Source of the DNA: Massospora cicadina
Lineage: Eukaryota; Entomophthoromycota; Entomophthoromycetes; Entomophthorales; Entomophthoraceae
Length of the DNA: 64,000 nt
Assembly: GCA_022478985.1 (NCBI GenBank)
Contig: JAKSZP010000182.1
Span: forward strand, 90,839-154,838
Direction of reading: 5' to 3'
The first letter of the stretch is position 1, and every line of letters starts with the position of its first letter. The translations under genes were made by a program, and so were the position numbers. The notes beneath the pieces are model-generated. The model was not told the DNA's origin and made no database searches. It worked only from the letters and a program-made list of their open reading frames with translations. Positions 53,796 through 64,000 of this stretch are shown here, piece after piece.

Positions 53796-55283
53796 CTACG
53801 TGTGTGAAGCGAGGTATTTCATCAGGGAGTGGGGATTCGATGGATTGTTGAGGCCCAAGGCGCGGGAGAAGTTGGAGCGGGCTGCGCGGGACCAGTGTTG
53901 GGAGGGGAGTGTAGGGGTGGTGACAGCCGCAATCCAGGTGCCCAGGATCTTGACGGCATGGGCTTTGAAGTCAAGCAGGCCCATGCCACCATGATGTTGA
54001 GGGCCAAACATGACCTCTAGCCGCACTAATGGAGGGCGGCCCAACCAAAGCCATCCTTGCAGCAAGGCGTACAAAGATTTGTAGAAGCTTGGGGAGAAGG
54101 GGATGGCATGGGCTCCAAACCAGACTTTGGAGAGGAGCATAGAGTTGGCTAAAACAACCCTGCCAGTAAGGGAAGTAGGGTGGGCTCTGAGAGAGGCAAT
54201 TCGCTTCATCACGTTATCCAGAATACAGCACTCCATTACTGCTGACGCATATCCGCCTGCCTCCATCCACACGCCCAGATGGCGTACTGGTCCTATAGTA
54301 GGACGTGGCACGAAGGGGAGCACCAATGGGGCGGTGTGTTTTGAATTAGTAGGGCGAGGACGTGGGTGAGCAGATGGGCCGGGTTGGGAACTAATTGCTG
54401 GGGTCCAGCAGTTCTGAAACCAACCAAGGAGGATGATTTCGGTTTTGGAAGCATTCAGTGCCACGTTGCTTACCCAGGAATACTCCTGGATGAGAGCTTC
54501 AAGCGCGCGTTCATCTTGATTATTAGACGCCCCAACCAGACAATCATCTGCAAAAGCCATTATCTTAACTGGGGCTTGGCCTGGCACGTGGACCCCTGTG
54601 AGTTGGGCATTCACATTTCGCAGTTTTGGGTCAAGGCTGAATTTGTATAAGAGTGGGCTGAGGGGGTCCCCTTGTCACAAGCCCCTTTGAGGGCGGACTA
54701 CTTCCGTTAGGAAGCCAGGGCCACGCACTGCTATTGTTGCAGATTCCGTGAGCAGCATTACCCAGTTGATGAAGCGAGGGGGTAGGCGGAATTGATGGAG
54801 GCAGGCCTTGAGGTATTCCCAGTTTACTCTATCATAGGCCTTTTGTTGGTCCAAGAATACAAGTGCCCCAGAGGCTGTGGACTGACATACATTAGCCACA
54901 GAGTTCACGTTATCCCAAATCAACCTTCTGGGGATGAAACCAAATTGTTCTGGGGAGATGGTGGAAGATGCTATAGTCCCTAAATGGTTAGCCATGATTT
55001 TTGTTAAAATTTTGGTGTCTGTGTTTGTTAGAGAAATGGGGTGCTAGTTGGCTAAGTCTAGCTTATCCCCTTTCTTGAAGAGTGTGACAGTGAAGGCCTC
55101 ACGTCCTCCTGGTAGGAGGTGCGTTTCCATCAGGCTTTGGTTAAGTGAGGCGAGCAGCAATGGGGATATATATTTGAAATATTTTCTGTAGAACTCATAT
55201 GGAATGCCATCTGGACCTGGGCATTTTTGGTTTGGTGCACCGCGAATGGCTGTCCATAATTCGTTCAGAGTAATCAAATTCAT
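53796..55283 (-). pseudogene. LINE-C ORF2 reverse transcriptase
   Basis: The RT is in pieces 55283-55044, 54995-54675 and 54614-53796. They show CPGPDGIPYEFY, LFKKGDKLDLAN then a stop (TAG where LINE-B has Trp TGG), FGFIPRRLIWDNVNS and LDQQKAYDRVNWEYL. RPQRGL is followed by a stop (TGA at 54677-54675, where LINE-B has CGA), then an intact FADD box in KIMAFADDCLVG. The catalytic core would be readable but for these stops and one altered segment near 54640. The comparison with LINE-B makes both stops clear transitions. Confidence 0.92.
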
Positions 55284-55319
55284 TATTTCCGGGTATCAGA
55301 AAATGGAGCGGATGTGGGC

Positions 55320-56614
55320 TCAGCTGAGAAATTCTACCACTTCGGCTGGCTGAATTGGGTCAGATTGGTACAACTTGGAGTAGTACTGTTGCGTTTCGAT
55401 TTCCACTTTGGCCAGTGTATCTGCAATGGAATTATCCAATCTTCGCACCTGTGTGCAGGCCACGCTCTGGCGTGGTGCGAAATTTTTTTTTAAAGAAATG
55501 TGCGGTGCACTTGTTGCCTTTTGTGATGCGTGTGGCCCTGTACTGAACACAAACCCGATGTTTGTGTTGTCTTTCAAGTGCGTTGAGGTGGGCAGCTCCT
55601 CCTCCCCCTTCTGTCCCCATGCAGAGCTGTATCCTGTAACTGGGATGTTGGACTCCAAGTGTGCCAATTCTGCCAGAGCGTGCAAGATAACCGCTGATGT
55701 GGCTCATGAGCATCTGGAGGAGAGATGGCGAGAGTGGCGGATGGTGTCATCTTTGAAAGTTGCCCATGTGGAAATGGGGTCCACGCAAAATGGTGCAACA
55801 AACTTTTTTGCCAAAGTTGCCTCTTCTACCCACATGGAAAATCCTGGTGACCCAAGCTCGGGGGGTGGATTTTGTACCAATGTGGGGCCTTACCAGCTGT
55901 GACAGGTAGGTGGTAGGTTAGTGAGACCAGTCGATGGTCAGAGAATTCCAATTTTGTTGTCTTGAAGTGGGAGATGTGGGATTGGAATTTTGCCAGTGTT
56001 AGAATAAGGTCAATGCAGGTCATGGACCTTAATTGGCCATTGTGGATGTGGGGACGCATCATGTTTTTGAGCAGTGGGGCATGTCGTGGCAGTGCATCCA
56101 AAAACCTGAGGGTGGCCTTTAGAATGCATAGTTCTACGTGACCCTGGGGGGCGTGGGGTGAGGAAGGCCACCAGTCCATTGGTGTGTTTAGCCAACAGTT
56201 CATGTTGCTGACTAGGAAGGAGTCTGGGGGTAGTGGGAGGGATTTGACTGACAAGAAAAATTCCCAACGCTCATGTGCACTGTTTGGGGCATAGATGTTG
56301 ATGATTTCGTGTGCTATGTTGGCCCACGAGAAAGTGACAACAAGCACTCAGCCATTTAGGAATGTTTCTGAGGATAAAAAATTTGAAAAATTATTTTTCC
56401 AAATTAGCACCCCACAGTGCTTCGACCAAAAGGATAGGGATGGGAGGAGCATTGTTTTCCAAGCTTCCTCAGAACCTCATGGACAGTGGGACTCCTGGAT
56501 GGCTAGGATATCCACGGGTAAATTGTGTTGTAAAAAACTCAGTTTTCTAGCCCAGGACTGGAAGGCCTTGAGTCCAGCGATATTCAACATCCCTAGAGTG
56601 AAGGTTTCCCCCAT
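55320..56614 (-). pseudogene. LINE-C ORF2 endonuclease and linker
   Basis: The probable start ATG at 56614-56612 gives MGETFTLGMLNIAGLKAFQS, with LPVDILAIQESHC nearby (catalytic Glu) in 56610-56480. Piece 56347-55826 has IINIYAPN, FLVSNMNCWL (usually GDMNCW, so the metal-binding Asp is Asn) and LEFSDHRLVSLTYHL (intact SDH). The linker lies in 55685-55320. A stop near 56350 and later frame changes break it. Confidence 0.86.
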
Positions 56615-56620
56615 TGCACC

Positions 56621-58034
56621 TTAGGTGCGAGGGGGTGGGCACCTGGGCCCACAATCCTCTTCTAGATCCCTGCAGGCCTTCACAGCAGCGTGGGTGTTAG
56701 CAGCAACACTATCGGATTTTTTGTTGATTTTTGCAGAAAGAGTCACATTGGCTTTAGCCTTCACTTTTTGTTTTCCCGACGTCAGACAAATTTTTTGTGG
56801 TGCGGATGAGTTTTGTGCACCGTTGAGAGGGTCAAAAAAAATTTTTTCAGCTGGGATGGGTCCCAAGTCAGTTTCAACTGGAGCTTGGGTGCAACAATTG
56901 GGTGAGATTAAATCTCCCATCGGATCCTCAGATTGAGTAACCCTCTTGGCATGGGCTTCCTAATCTGATTGGTTGATGGATTCCCGAGTTGCTTCCACTG
57001 CTGGTTTCCATATCCTCCTGGCGTTGTGAGTGTGGGATAGCGGTGGTGGCTTTGGCCACTTCCTTGGCTGCGGCCCTACAGGCCTGCTTGGCCTTCTTCT
57101 GCTCTTGCGGGGAGATAGGCTTTACCAGTAGGTAGCAGCCTTGTGCTCCCCACGGGAAGGCCTCCTTGGTGCTTACAGTTGGTTTGTAGTGCGCCTCTCC
57201 GCTGGCCATGGCCGCTGAGGGGTGCTCTTGTAATGTAATGCTCTCCTTTTTGGGGCATGCATGCGCCTTATGGCTGAACGTGTCACAGTGGGTGCAAATG
57301 GGGGGCGCGCTGTCCACGGTCACCCAGAATGGGTGGGCGGTATGCCCTGCAATATCAATAAAAGTGGAGTGTGGGATCTGGGTTAGGTCCTTCATGATCT
57401 CCTCAGTTGGGGTCAGAACTGCGATTGCTTTGCTGGTGCACAGGTGTGGCATCAGCGTGAAGCATTGCATTTTGAAAGATTGTTTTTTTCCATATACAGC
57501 AAGACCATCTTTCAGGTGTTGTTCCAAATTGTCATGTTTTACCATAGTAGGCAAAAAGTTGAACGTGAGGAAAATTTGGTTTGATTTTGTCCATCTGGTG
57601 CATTTAGTTTTGATGAACCATTGCCCTTTGGGGAGGTTGACCACTATGTGCACCGCTGCAGCCTCGTCTGCTGCCATTTTGCTTTCAAAACCTAGGTCCA
57701 GCCAACCGCGTGACATGGAGTGAGGTGCAATGTACACCGCGGTTGGGAAAATTGTGTGCACATCTTCACAAAATTTTTCCCATAAGGCTGTTTTTTGGAT
57801 GTCCAGAAACATGCGGACTCTGAATTCCACTGACAAAAGTGGCTGGGAGTGTGGCGTGTTGATGTACTGGTTGCATCGTGCTTGCCATTTGAGTATCTCT
57901 GGGGAAATAGTGACCGCCAGTTTCTTAACATTTTTGTCAATTCCGCTGGATTCTCCGGGGCGTTTTTGAACGTTGGAGGCCGCGGGCCTTCCACCTGCTC
58001 CTCTTACCTTGCTTGCCCAACTGCTCCCTGACAT
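56621..58034 (-). pseudogene. LINE-C ORF1, CCHC-knuckle protein, one frameshift
   Basis: ORF1 has a 368-residue open piece, 58034-56928, from MSGSSWASKVRGAGGRPAAS. It contains FRVRMFLDIQKTALWEKFCE, LGFESKMAADEAAAVHIVV and LPTMVKHDNLEQHLKDGL. The zinc knuckle CTHCDTFSHKAHAC (C-x2-C-x4-H-x4-C, all ligands intact) lies near residue 250. A frameshift close to 56930-57010 leads into the C-terminal 56920-56621 piece, which ends in a Pro/Arg tail and TAA (56623-56621). It is the best preserved ORF1 of the family and defines its start. It is presumed to be an RNA-binding chaperone. Confidence 0.92.
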
Positions 58035-58128
58035 GGGCGCAGACTAATCTCCTCTGTGAGATTATCAAACTAGATTCAGTATTGAATTGAATAGGTTGCA
58101 ATAGTGATTGCAACGAGAAAGAAAAGTC

Positions 58129-58144
58129 CCTAAATACCTTTTTT
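58129..58144. repeat. Target-site duplication of LINE-C, right copy
   Basis: The sequence cctaaatacctttttt is identical to 52844-52859. It starts two bases after the LINE 5' terminus. Confidence 0.92.
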
Positions 58145-58369
58145 AAGCCACTAAGTATTAGTTTCTCATGACGCTTTTATTTAGAAAAGTGTTTCATTTA
58201 GCATGATAATTTTTCATTATAAATAAGCTTCATATATCTATAAAAAACCTAAAGTAGATAAATCTTTTTATAAAAATATTATAGCTATAATAAAGCACAG
58301 TTTTTATTGATTCTAATTTTAATTATACTTAAAACAAAAAATTAAGTACTTTAATATAAAATGAAGTGG
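58145..58369. other. AT-rich spacer between LINE-C and SINE-2
   Basis: About 225 bases with nothing recognised. Confidence 0.6.
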
Positions 58370-58381
58370 ATTTTAATTGTG

Positions 58382-58677
58382 TTATTTTATTTTTATTTTA
58401 TTTAAGATGGGCCAACCTGGGGACAATACCTTACTTATTAAGGGGAATTAGAATGAATGGGAAAGGAGGATAAAACCTGGAAAACCTCCAAGCGCAGCAT
58501 AAGATAGGCCAGAAACTCATGGACCGCCTTTGCTAATTGCTATCTCAGTCTGGGGCATTGGTGTGCAACGCCAATAAAGTCATAATTATCCCATACCCAA
58601 AGTTCCTGCACCGTAATCTAACACAGGGAGGCAGTGGTAGAGGATCCATATTTTATCACTGGGGTATCCTCCCCCAC
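58382..58677 (-). mobile_element. SINE-2 (tRNA-derived), complete
   Basis: This is the second copy of the SINE, minus strand, from GGGGGAGGATACCCCAGTGAT (in two parts, head) to an A-rich tail (TTAAATAAAATAAAAATAAAA). It matches SINE-1 across the head, the ACCACTGCCTCC-type region, GGCGGTCCATG, TTTATCCTCCTTTCCCA and the tail. The B-box is more decayed than in SINE-1. Imperfect flanking repeats attttaattgtg (58370-58381) and attttattgtg (58678-58688) are a likely TSD with one indel. Confidence 0.82.
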
Positions 58678-58688
58678 ATTTTATTGTG

Positions 58689-60400
58689 AGTGCTAAACAA
58701 TTAGTATACTTAACACAACTTTACTTTTTGTTGTGTGTTATAACATCTTATTTGCTATCTAACTAAAATTTATGTCAGTTTCTCTTTATATGTCAAAGCA
58801 TCAGATATTTAACCGTATTTTTACAGAGTAATTCTTACCATATTATATACAAGTTTTTTATCAAACATCTGGAGTGGCAAGTAAAAACTTGGCTTCTATC
58901 AAGGGTACTCCAATACACATGACAAAAACCATAGTCCACGCAGCATTGCCATTCTAGTTACATGCAATTAGAACTTTGTGAGAAAATGAGGGAAATATTG
59001 ATCTATGAACATCAGCCTCATTCTGATCACTAAGCTGAGAATTGGTATTAATCTCGCCAAACCTCTCAACATGAAGGATGCTGGTTGAGTTGACTGCTGC
59101 ATAAACTATCCTGGATGGTTGTTGAGCTCAAAATCGCTGTTGGCTTGGCCTCACATTATAATTGGTTCAGTCACCATATATATCATTCCAATTCCACTAG
59201 TACCTTTTTCAACTAATCAATTTGCTGTGGCATTTTCTATGATTAAATTTTGGGTAAAGCGGATTTAATTGGAACTCTGGATGTATGATTTGGGGTGGAG
59301 ATCAGCATTTATATACTCTAGGGCGAGTGGTTGGCATGACAACTCTTTAAGGTTGTTTTCTTGATTTTCCCCATTAAGGGATGCTAACACTGAGAACAGT
59401 AGGAAAAAGCCATTGCCATCAAAGAGACCAACAAGCGAGGTCCCCATAGGTTGTAGCAGTCTCATTGATGTGATAGAATCTTTTAAATTTTATAAAATTC
59501 AAAAAATGGTTTAATATTGATTAGTTTAATATGTTATTGCAAGATAACTAACATTACCATAAGCAGAATGCTGGGATTATATATTAGTATAGGGAGGTGG
59601 GGGAAATCTTAAGAACTTTTATAAAAATTCATGGAAAAATTATACTCTAAGGGCGCCAAGAACTCGCTCAGAGTCATTTCTTTTTATTTTTTTTCTCTGG
59701 ATTCCTTGGTATTAATAATGGCGGATGGCTTCTTCAGCGCTTGACTTGGAGATCACTAATTTATAAGTGTGCTGACTTTCTGGTCTGATATCCTTAAAGG
59801 TTTTATTTGTGAAAATTTGCTTTATCATAGCATCCATTAACAGTTGATTTAAACACATAAGGTTTTAATCAAGCATGATGATTCATCCCCTTTGCGGAGA
59901 TTTTATTGCAATCCTCTGATTTCCTTACAAATTTATCAGCATTACTCTCAAACTTGGCCAGATATTTCTTGGAAGATTTGTTGATAATAAGGGTTATGAT
60001 AATTTTTAGTCTGAGATTGGTGTAAACAGACTTGGGGAGGAGCCACTCTAACACTCATTAAGGGTGTATTCAAGCCCACTATTTTCTCCAGTGGTAGTGC
60101 TTGGGGCTTTCCCTTTCTTTATTAGAAAAGATGCAGCTTCCTGTCTAACCTAATGACCATGGCAGGGACCCTTAAATTACCATTTTTAGAAGAACAGGGT
60201 CTACTTCCTTTTCCAGGGCTTGTACAAATGCATAGTTTTTGTGTGACGAAAAAAATATGATGGCTGTGATGCCTGTAGGCTTGGGAGGGGAGGGCACAGG
60301 TGCATTTGGTTTTAGTGGAAGTCCTTGATTAATTTGCGTCAGTTTTTGCAGTCCTGATAAGGGATTCAGCTGCTTTTATACATCAGATACTCTTTCCATG
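58689..60400. other. AT-rich interval, possible far end of element J
   Basis: No clear gene. Minus frames 59465-59265 and 60054-59869 (SSKKYLAKFESNADKFVRKS) have a lysine-rich composition and could be leftovers of the J 3' region or host sequence. No LTR was recognised. Confidence 0.4.
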
Positions 60401-60479
60401 CCACCAAAAATTGAATTCTGCGCTTTACTCTGTGCGCATCCAAGCACTACTCCACCTCAGATTCTAAAGCCCCCTTTAC

Positions 60480-61080
60480 CAGTATCAGTTCTACCTCTTC
60501 CAGTCTTTTCATTTTTAAATGTGGACGGTGTAAAAGTGTGGAAAACCATGTGGGTTTTCCAAAGAAGGGAAGCTCTACATTCTAAGACCCGTTGTAAAAA
60601 ATCTTACTGATGGAGAACAGGTCTTTTCTCTTGCACATCGGCTTTTGGCATGGAATCTTGAGAGAAAAATTCTTTGTGTCAACCATCATGAGCTCACCTA
60701 CATGGTATCTTGTTGCTACACGGCGTTTATGGTCTGAAAATTGCTTGGCACCCTTGGTGGCCCAAATCAGCTGCTTCTGCACTTGTTGATGTAACTTCAA
60801 AATATGCATTATGAAGCTTTCCGTTGCTGGTTTTTAGTGCATATCTGATGGCAATAGTGAAGGCAGGGCTATAGCCCAGGTTGGCGTACATTGGCGACAT
60901 GCTACCATTGATGCATGGAGGGAGTTATTGTATGTGAGCTGGGGTTAGTGGAAGGTTAGCCAACCAAGTGATTGGGAAGCGGTGGAGTAGCATTGTGGTA
61001 TTTTTTGAACAACTGGTTGGTCCATTCCATTTTTTTCGTCAGATTAGGGGTAGTACACTGAAACCCAGCCCAGTTTAATT
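60480..61080 (-). pseudogene. J integrase, C-terminal half
   Basis: Around 61060-61030 the minus strand reads SDEKNGMDQPVV, where the catalytic TDGQTERVNQ-type segment is expected (the Glu is changed). SMSPMYANLGYSPAF near 60910-60860 matches the common GMSPFFANYGYHP. Piece 60809-60582 (HKRRVATRYHVGELMMVDTK, then KIPCQK) is the GPY/F-type C-terminal domain that reads KVGDxVWLSTKN in chromoviruses. VELPFFGKPTWFSTLLHRPHL follows after one stop. A chromodomain was not confirmed. Confidence 0.8.
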
Positions 61081-62329
61081 TTCAATGCCTTATTTATGGC
61101 GGCCCAGAATTTCAAGATCAACTATTGACCTTTCTAACTTATCATTTTTAAGGCACTCTCAGCATAGTGAAAATGTGGGACACAAATAGTTTAAAACCAG
61201 TATTTTGTTGTGATTGTCATCAGGCAGGGGGAAAAACTGGCTTTTTTTAAACTTATTTATGACCAACATTATTATGCTAGATCCTGGGATATTGGCAGGC
61301 CAACAATGAATTCCGCCAGTACTAAATCCAGGGTCCTGCTGCCTGTTGGAGTGAGTGAAAGAGTCCGTTCAAACCCATTCTGGATGCTTAAATTGTGTGC
61401 AGACAAGGCAGTGTTCTACCCAAGCGGACAAGTCCTCTGTTAGCCCATTACAGTTATATGCTTGCTTCATCAAGTTGATGTATTTTTTAAGCCAAAGTGC
61501 CCCATTGCTGGCATATCACGATGTTCCCTTATGACCTGTTAGTGTAGAATTTTGGGCACTCATATTTGATCATGGAATTAAATCACCCTATATTTTGAGA
61601 GTACTATCTGTAGGTGTTTTTCCCTGATAGTATCTTGTCCCTCAGAGCCTGTCCTTCTGGGATATGTGATTGAGCATTTAGTATAGCATCTAGGAGGGAG
61701 ACCTTTTTATTGACAGTTGGGGTTATATCATTTGATTTGTTTGGGTAGGGGCATCAGGGTCGGTGTTCAGTTTGATGGGCTTGAGGGGCAGTTTTTCAAT
61801 ATTAGGGGCGTAATATTAGAGATGGCAACTGCCTCTGGATGGGGTTTTGCCAGCACATGTTCTGGGGGAATCACCATTTCCAGTTTTGTGTTTCTCATAG
61901 AATTGGGTCTGGTGAACAGGCTTCTGCTCAGGATGTCTGATAGTATATAAGTCACCCCTTAAACAAGCTCTAATTAGTATAAAAATTAAGATGGTCGTGA
62001 TGGGTCCTGGTTTGACAGTGCGCCAGCTTCTGCTGTTTGTGGTAATATGTCAGTGATTTGTTGTCTCTGCGCAGTCACCATGTATTTCAATCCCTGCAAC
62101 AAGTATTACCAGTGCATCATTGACTAGGTGAAGGAAGTTAGTTCTTTATCAAAGATCACCCACAAACATTTAGCGCCAGCGAATTTCTAAAAAATAAGCC
62201 ACCAAGTGTTCACGGCCATCATGCACTTGTGGCAGGACTGCCACTACAGCCATTTTATAGGCATCACATGCTACTATGAACGGTTTGTCTTTGTCATTGA
62301 GACATAAAACAGGAACAGTAGTAAAAATC

Positions 62330-63249
62330 TATCTGTGGCTTCAAAAAGCCCGCTGACATTCTTCCATCCAGATGAATGGCGCGTTCTTGCCCATTAGGGG
62401 ATGGAGTGAGCAGCCTGTTCTGAAATTTCCAAAGAACTTTTTCAATAATGTGATTAAACCTAGGAAATTACAGAGATGCATCTGGTAGTGGAGGTTGACC
62501 ATGACCTTATTAATTCTAGTTTCAAGTAAAAACGGTTTTTTGTCTTTATTATGAGTTCCTTAGGAATTGTAAATCGTCCTTAAAAATTTGTATTTAAGGT
62601 CTTTGCATGCATGCCCATTCTCTGTAGGATGGCGGCCACTGCTACCAAGTCCTTTCATGTTGTTTTGGTGTAGAGGAGTGAACCAAAAATTTCATCAATG
62701 TATGTCATGGCACAAGGGAAGAAGAGATCTCCTAGTTCATGTTTGATGACATTTTTGAATTTGGTGGGAGCGTTTTTGACTTTAAATTGCTTGGCCTTAT
62801 CAGTTAAATGCCATGGCGTGTTCATATAGCTGTTAGCCATTATTGCCCTTTCTTTCAATCAGACCTAAAGAATACATTAATCAGGTCCAGTTTTGTGATT
62901 ACCTTAGATTTTGCACTTTTCTTGTGAGAATGTGGCATCAAGTGGTAATGGGTAAGGACCTGGAATGCAAATGTTGATTAGGTGGCCATAGTCTTTACAT
63001 ATACGCAGGGTGCCATCTGGTTTCTAAGCAAAAAACTGGATACAATACCAGCGATGTTTTAATTAACCTCTCTTTGGCTAGCATCTCAACAATCCAGGTA
63101 CTCAGGGCTTGGTCCTCAGCTGTGGTGTAGGAGTAGAGTGGGCATTTAATATTAGTGAGGTCCGCCTCTAAGAGGAAGTATTGATTAAACTCAGAGTGGA
63201 ATGTCAGATGGTTGTCCCTATTTATGTCAAAGATCCCTTTGTAAGTCAA
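62330..63249 (-). pseudogene. J reverse transcriptase and RNase H entry
   Basis: Piece 63249-62995 carries the segment before and at the RT start (ALSTWIVEMLAKERLIKTSL), then ICKDYGHLINI beyond a stop. Piece 62858-62655 has KVKNAPTKFKNVIKHELGDL and the catalytic box as TYIDEIFGSLLY, so YxDD is YIDE. Near 62395-62340, NAPFIWMEECQRAF is the connection to RNase H (commonly TPFxWTEECQxAF). It is non-functional by catalytic change and stops. Confidence 0.83.
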
Positions 63250-63619
63250 GTATTTGGGGAATTTTGGGAAGTTTGGCTATCACTTCAGAGTTAGAGTACT
63301 CCATGATGGCTGCTACCACTTTTCCTTCTACCAGGGTGGGGAGCAGAGATATCTCGCCCAAATAGCTAAAGGATGTGAAGGCAAGGATGCTACACTTGTG
63401 GGTTAATAGTTACTGAATGTCGCCTTAACCTATGCCTAGGATCATGGGGTAGACTAGTACAGGAATTGCCAAGAAGTTGATATGGAAATGATGTCCTTGG
63501 CTGAGAAATGTAGCATCTTATGTAATGGCAGTGTGATCACCAGTACTCATGAGGCCCCATGACTGAGGCCCCTTTAATAACCACCAGATCCAAGTTCTAG
63601 GCCACCTTGAAGTCAATGA

Positions 63620-63700
63620 AATTTCTACAAGTGCCATAGTCCACCAAGGCATTAATTGCGGAATGTCTCAAACCAACTGTGGTTTTCATGTCAAACAAGA
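63620..63700 (-). pseudogene. J aspartic protease active-site remnant
   Basis: The minus strand reads INALVDYGTCRNFIDFKVA, matching the gypsy protease pattern ALVDSGATxNFID. The Ser-Gly-Ala-Thr is changed to Tyr-Gly-Thr-Cys, though the catalytic Asp remains. It lies upstream of RT on the same strand, as expected. Confidence 0.7.
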
Positions 63701-64000
63701 AATAATTACAATTGAGGTTATTAAAAACATTCATATTGAATATGCCAGAGTTAATCTAAGCTCGCAGCTACTTGTCATGGTTTTGAGATTTTTTTTAAGT
63801 AATTTCATGGACATTTCTATCGCTCAAGCGTAGGATAACAGGGCTAAAGTGGGCCAGAAGGTCCATTAATGGGCATACATGGCTTAGGTCTTTGTTGTCA
63901 GATTTTTAAGTGTTTTTAGTTGCCCTGTTACATTGTTTCAAGCTGTTAGAGGGACAACATCAGGTCCTCCAGTTTTATAGGGTAAAAAGGGTGCCAGGGG

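Larger units (their letters stand above)
52860..58126 (-). mobile_element. LINE-C, full-length sister of LINE-B
   Basis: This LINE of about 5.27 kb on the minus strand matches LINE-B base for base over most of its length. It is complete from the CTTTTCTTTC 5' terminus to the CAATAAATTTA 3' terminus, with a 16-bp TSD. ORF1 is almost intact, while ORF2 is broken by frameshifts and stops. It lies between two SINE copies that share its 3'-end sequence. Confidence 0.95.
60401..64000 (-). mobile_element. J, decayed chromovirus-type Ty3/gypsy element (partial)
   Basis: On the minus strand, running in from the right edge, the order is protease, RT, RNase H entry and integrase: Ty3/gypsy without visible LTRs. 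Integrase C-terminal motifs are of the kind found in chromoviruses. The element has many stops and lacks long open frames. Gag and one LTR would lie beyond 64000. Confidence 0.8.

Noticed and set aside
1..64000. CRISPR arrays, phage, operons or other prokaryotic systems
   Set aside because: No regularly spaced repeats, no dense coding strand and only eukaryotic retroelement proteins were found.

Overview
This is a gene-poor eukaryotic window built almost entirely of retrotransposons. It holds non-LTR (LINE) elements with a CCHC-knuckle ORF1 and an apurinic-type endonuclease (EN), reverse transcriptase (RT) and RT-associated zinc finger (zf-RVT) in ORF2. It also holds several Ty3/gypsy LTR elements and a tRNA-derived SINE pair, set in AT-rich sequence with no recognisable host gene. 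The combination fits a repeat-rich fungal genome best, perhaps early-diverging or basidiomycete. That is an inference from element types, and the organism cannot be named from the sequence. No rRNA, functional tRNA, CRISPR, operon or prokaryotic signal was seen.

Layout. 1-10.5 kb: LINE-A on the minus strand, split by a full-length insertion of a related element, LINE-B (2133-7392), with a 19-bp target-site duplication (TSD). 11.5-18.0 kb: LINE-D, a full-length element of another family, with a 17-bp TSD, a 377-bp tandem duplication inside ORF1 and a duplicated 3' junction. 20.3-21.7 kb (+) and 30.1-31.8 kb (-): two inverted, decayed copies of an ORF1/Gag-like gene (K). 22.5-28.8 kb: a nest in which a long direct repeat (E, probable LTR) is interrupted in its left copy by a small LTR element (R1). 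Between the two E copies sits element G, two 1.07-kb LTRs around only 203 bp. 33.5-34.5 kb: a gypsy scrap (L). 34.8-43.5 kb: a decayed full-length gypsy (F, minus). 45.9-52.5 kb: a SINE (16-bp TSD) split by a full-length gypsy (I, plus, 5-bp TSD). 52.8-58.1 kb: LINE-C, a sister copy of LINE-B with a 16-bp TSD. 58.4-58.7 kb: a second SINE. 60.4-64 kb: a decayed chromovirus-type gypsy (J, minus) running off the window.

How the parts relate. LINE-A, -B and -C share 5'-terminal sequence and protein architecture. B and C also share their 3' terminus, a six-base ORF1/ORF2 gap and insertion at CCTTTTT(T)/AA. The SINE tail resembles the LINE-B/C 3' end, so the LINE may mobilise it. F, G and, more weakly, I share a primer-binding-like motif after the 5' LTR, and all three carry an inverted repeat that puts the polypurine tract/3' LTR junction in a hairpin loop. 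In F and G the outer stem changes in a compensatory way. This is the least conventional signal in the window. Every element carries frameshifts, stops or catalytic-site losses, so no autonomous copy is intact.
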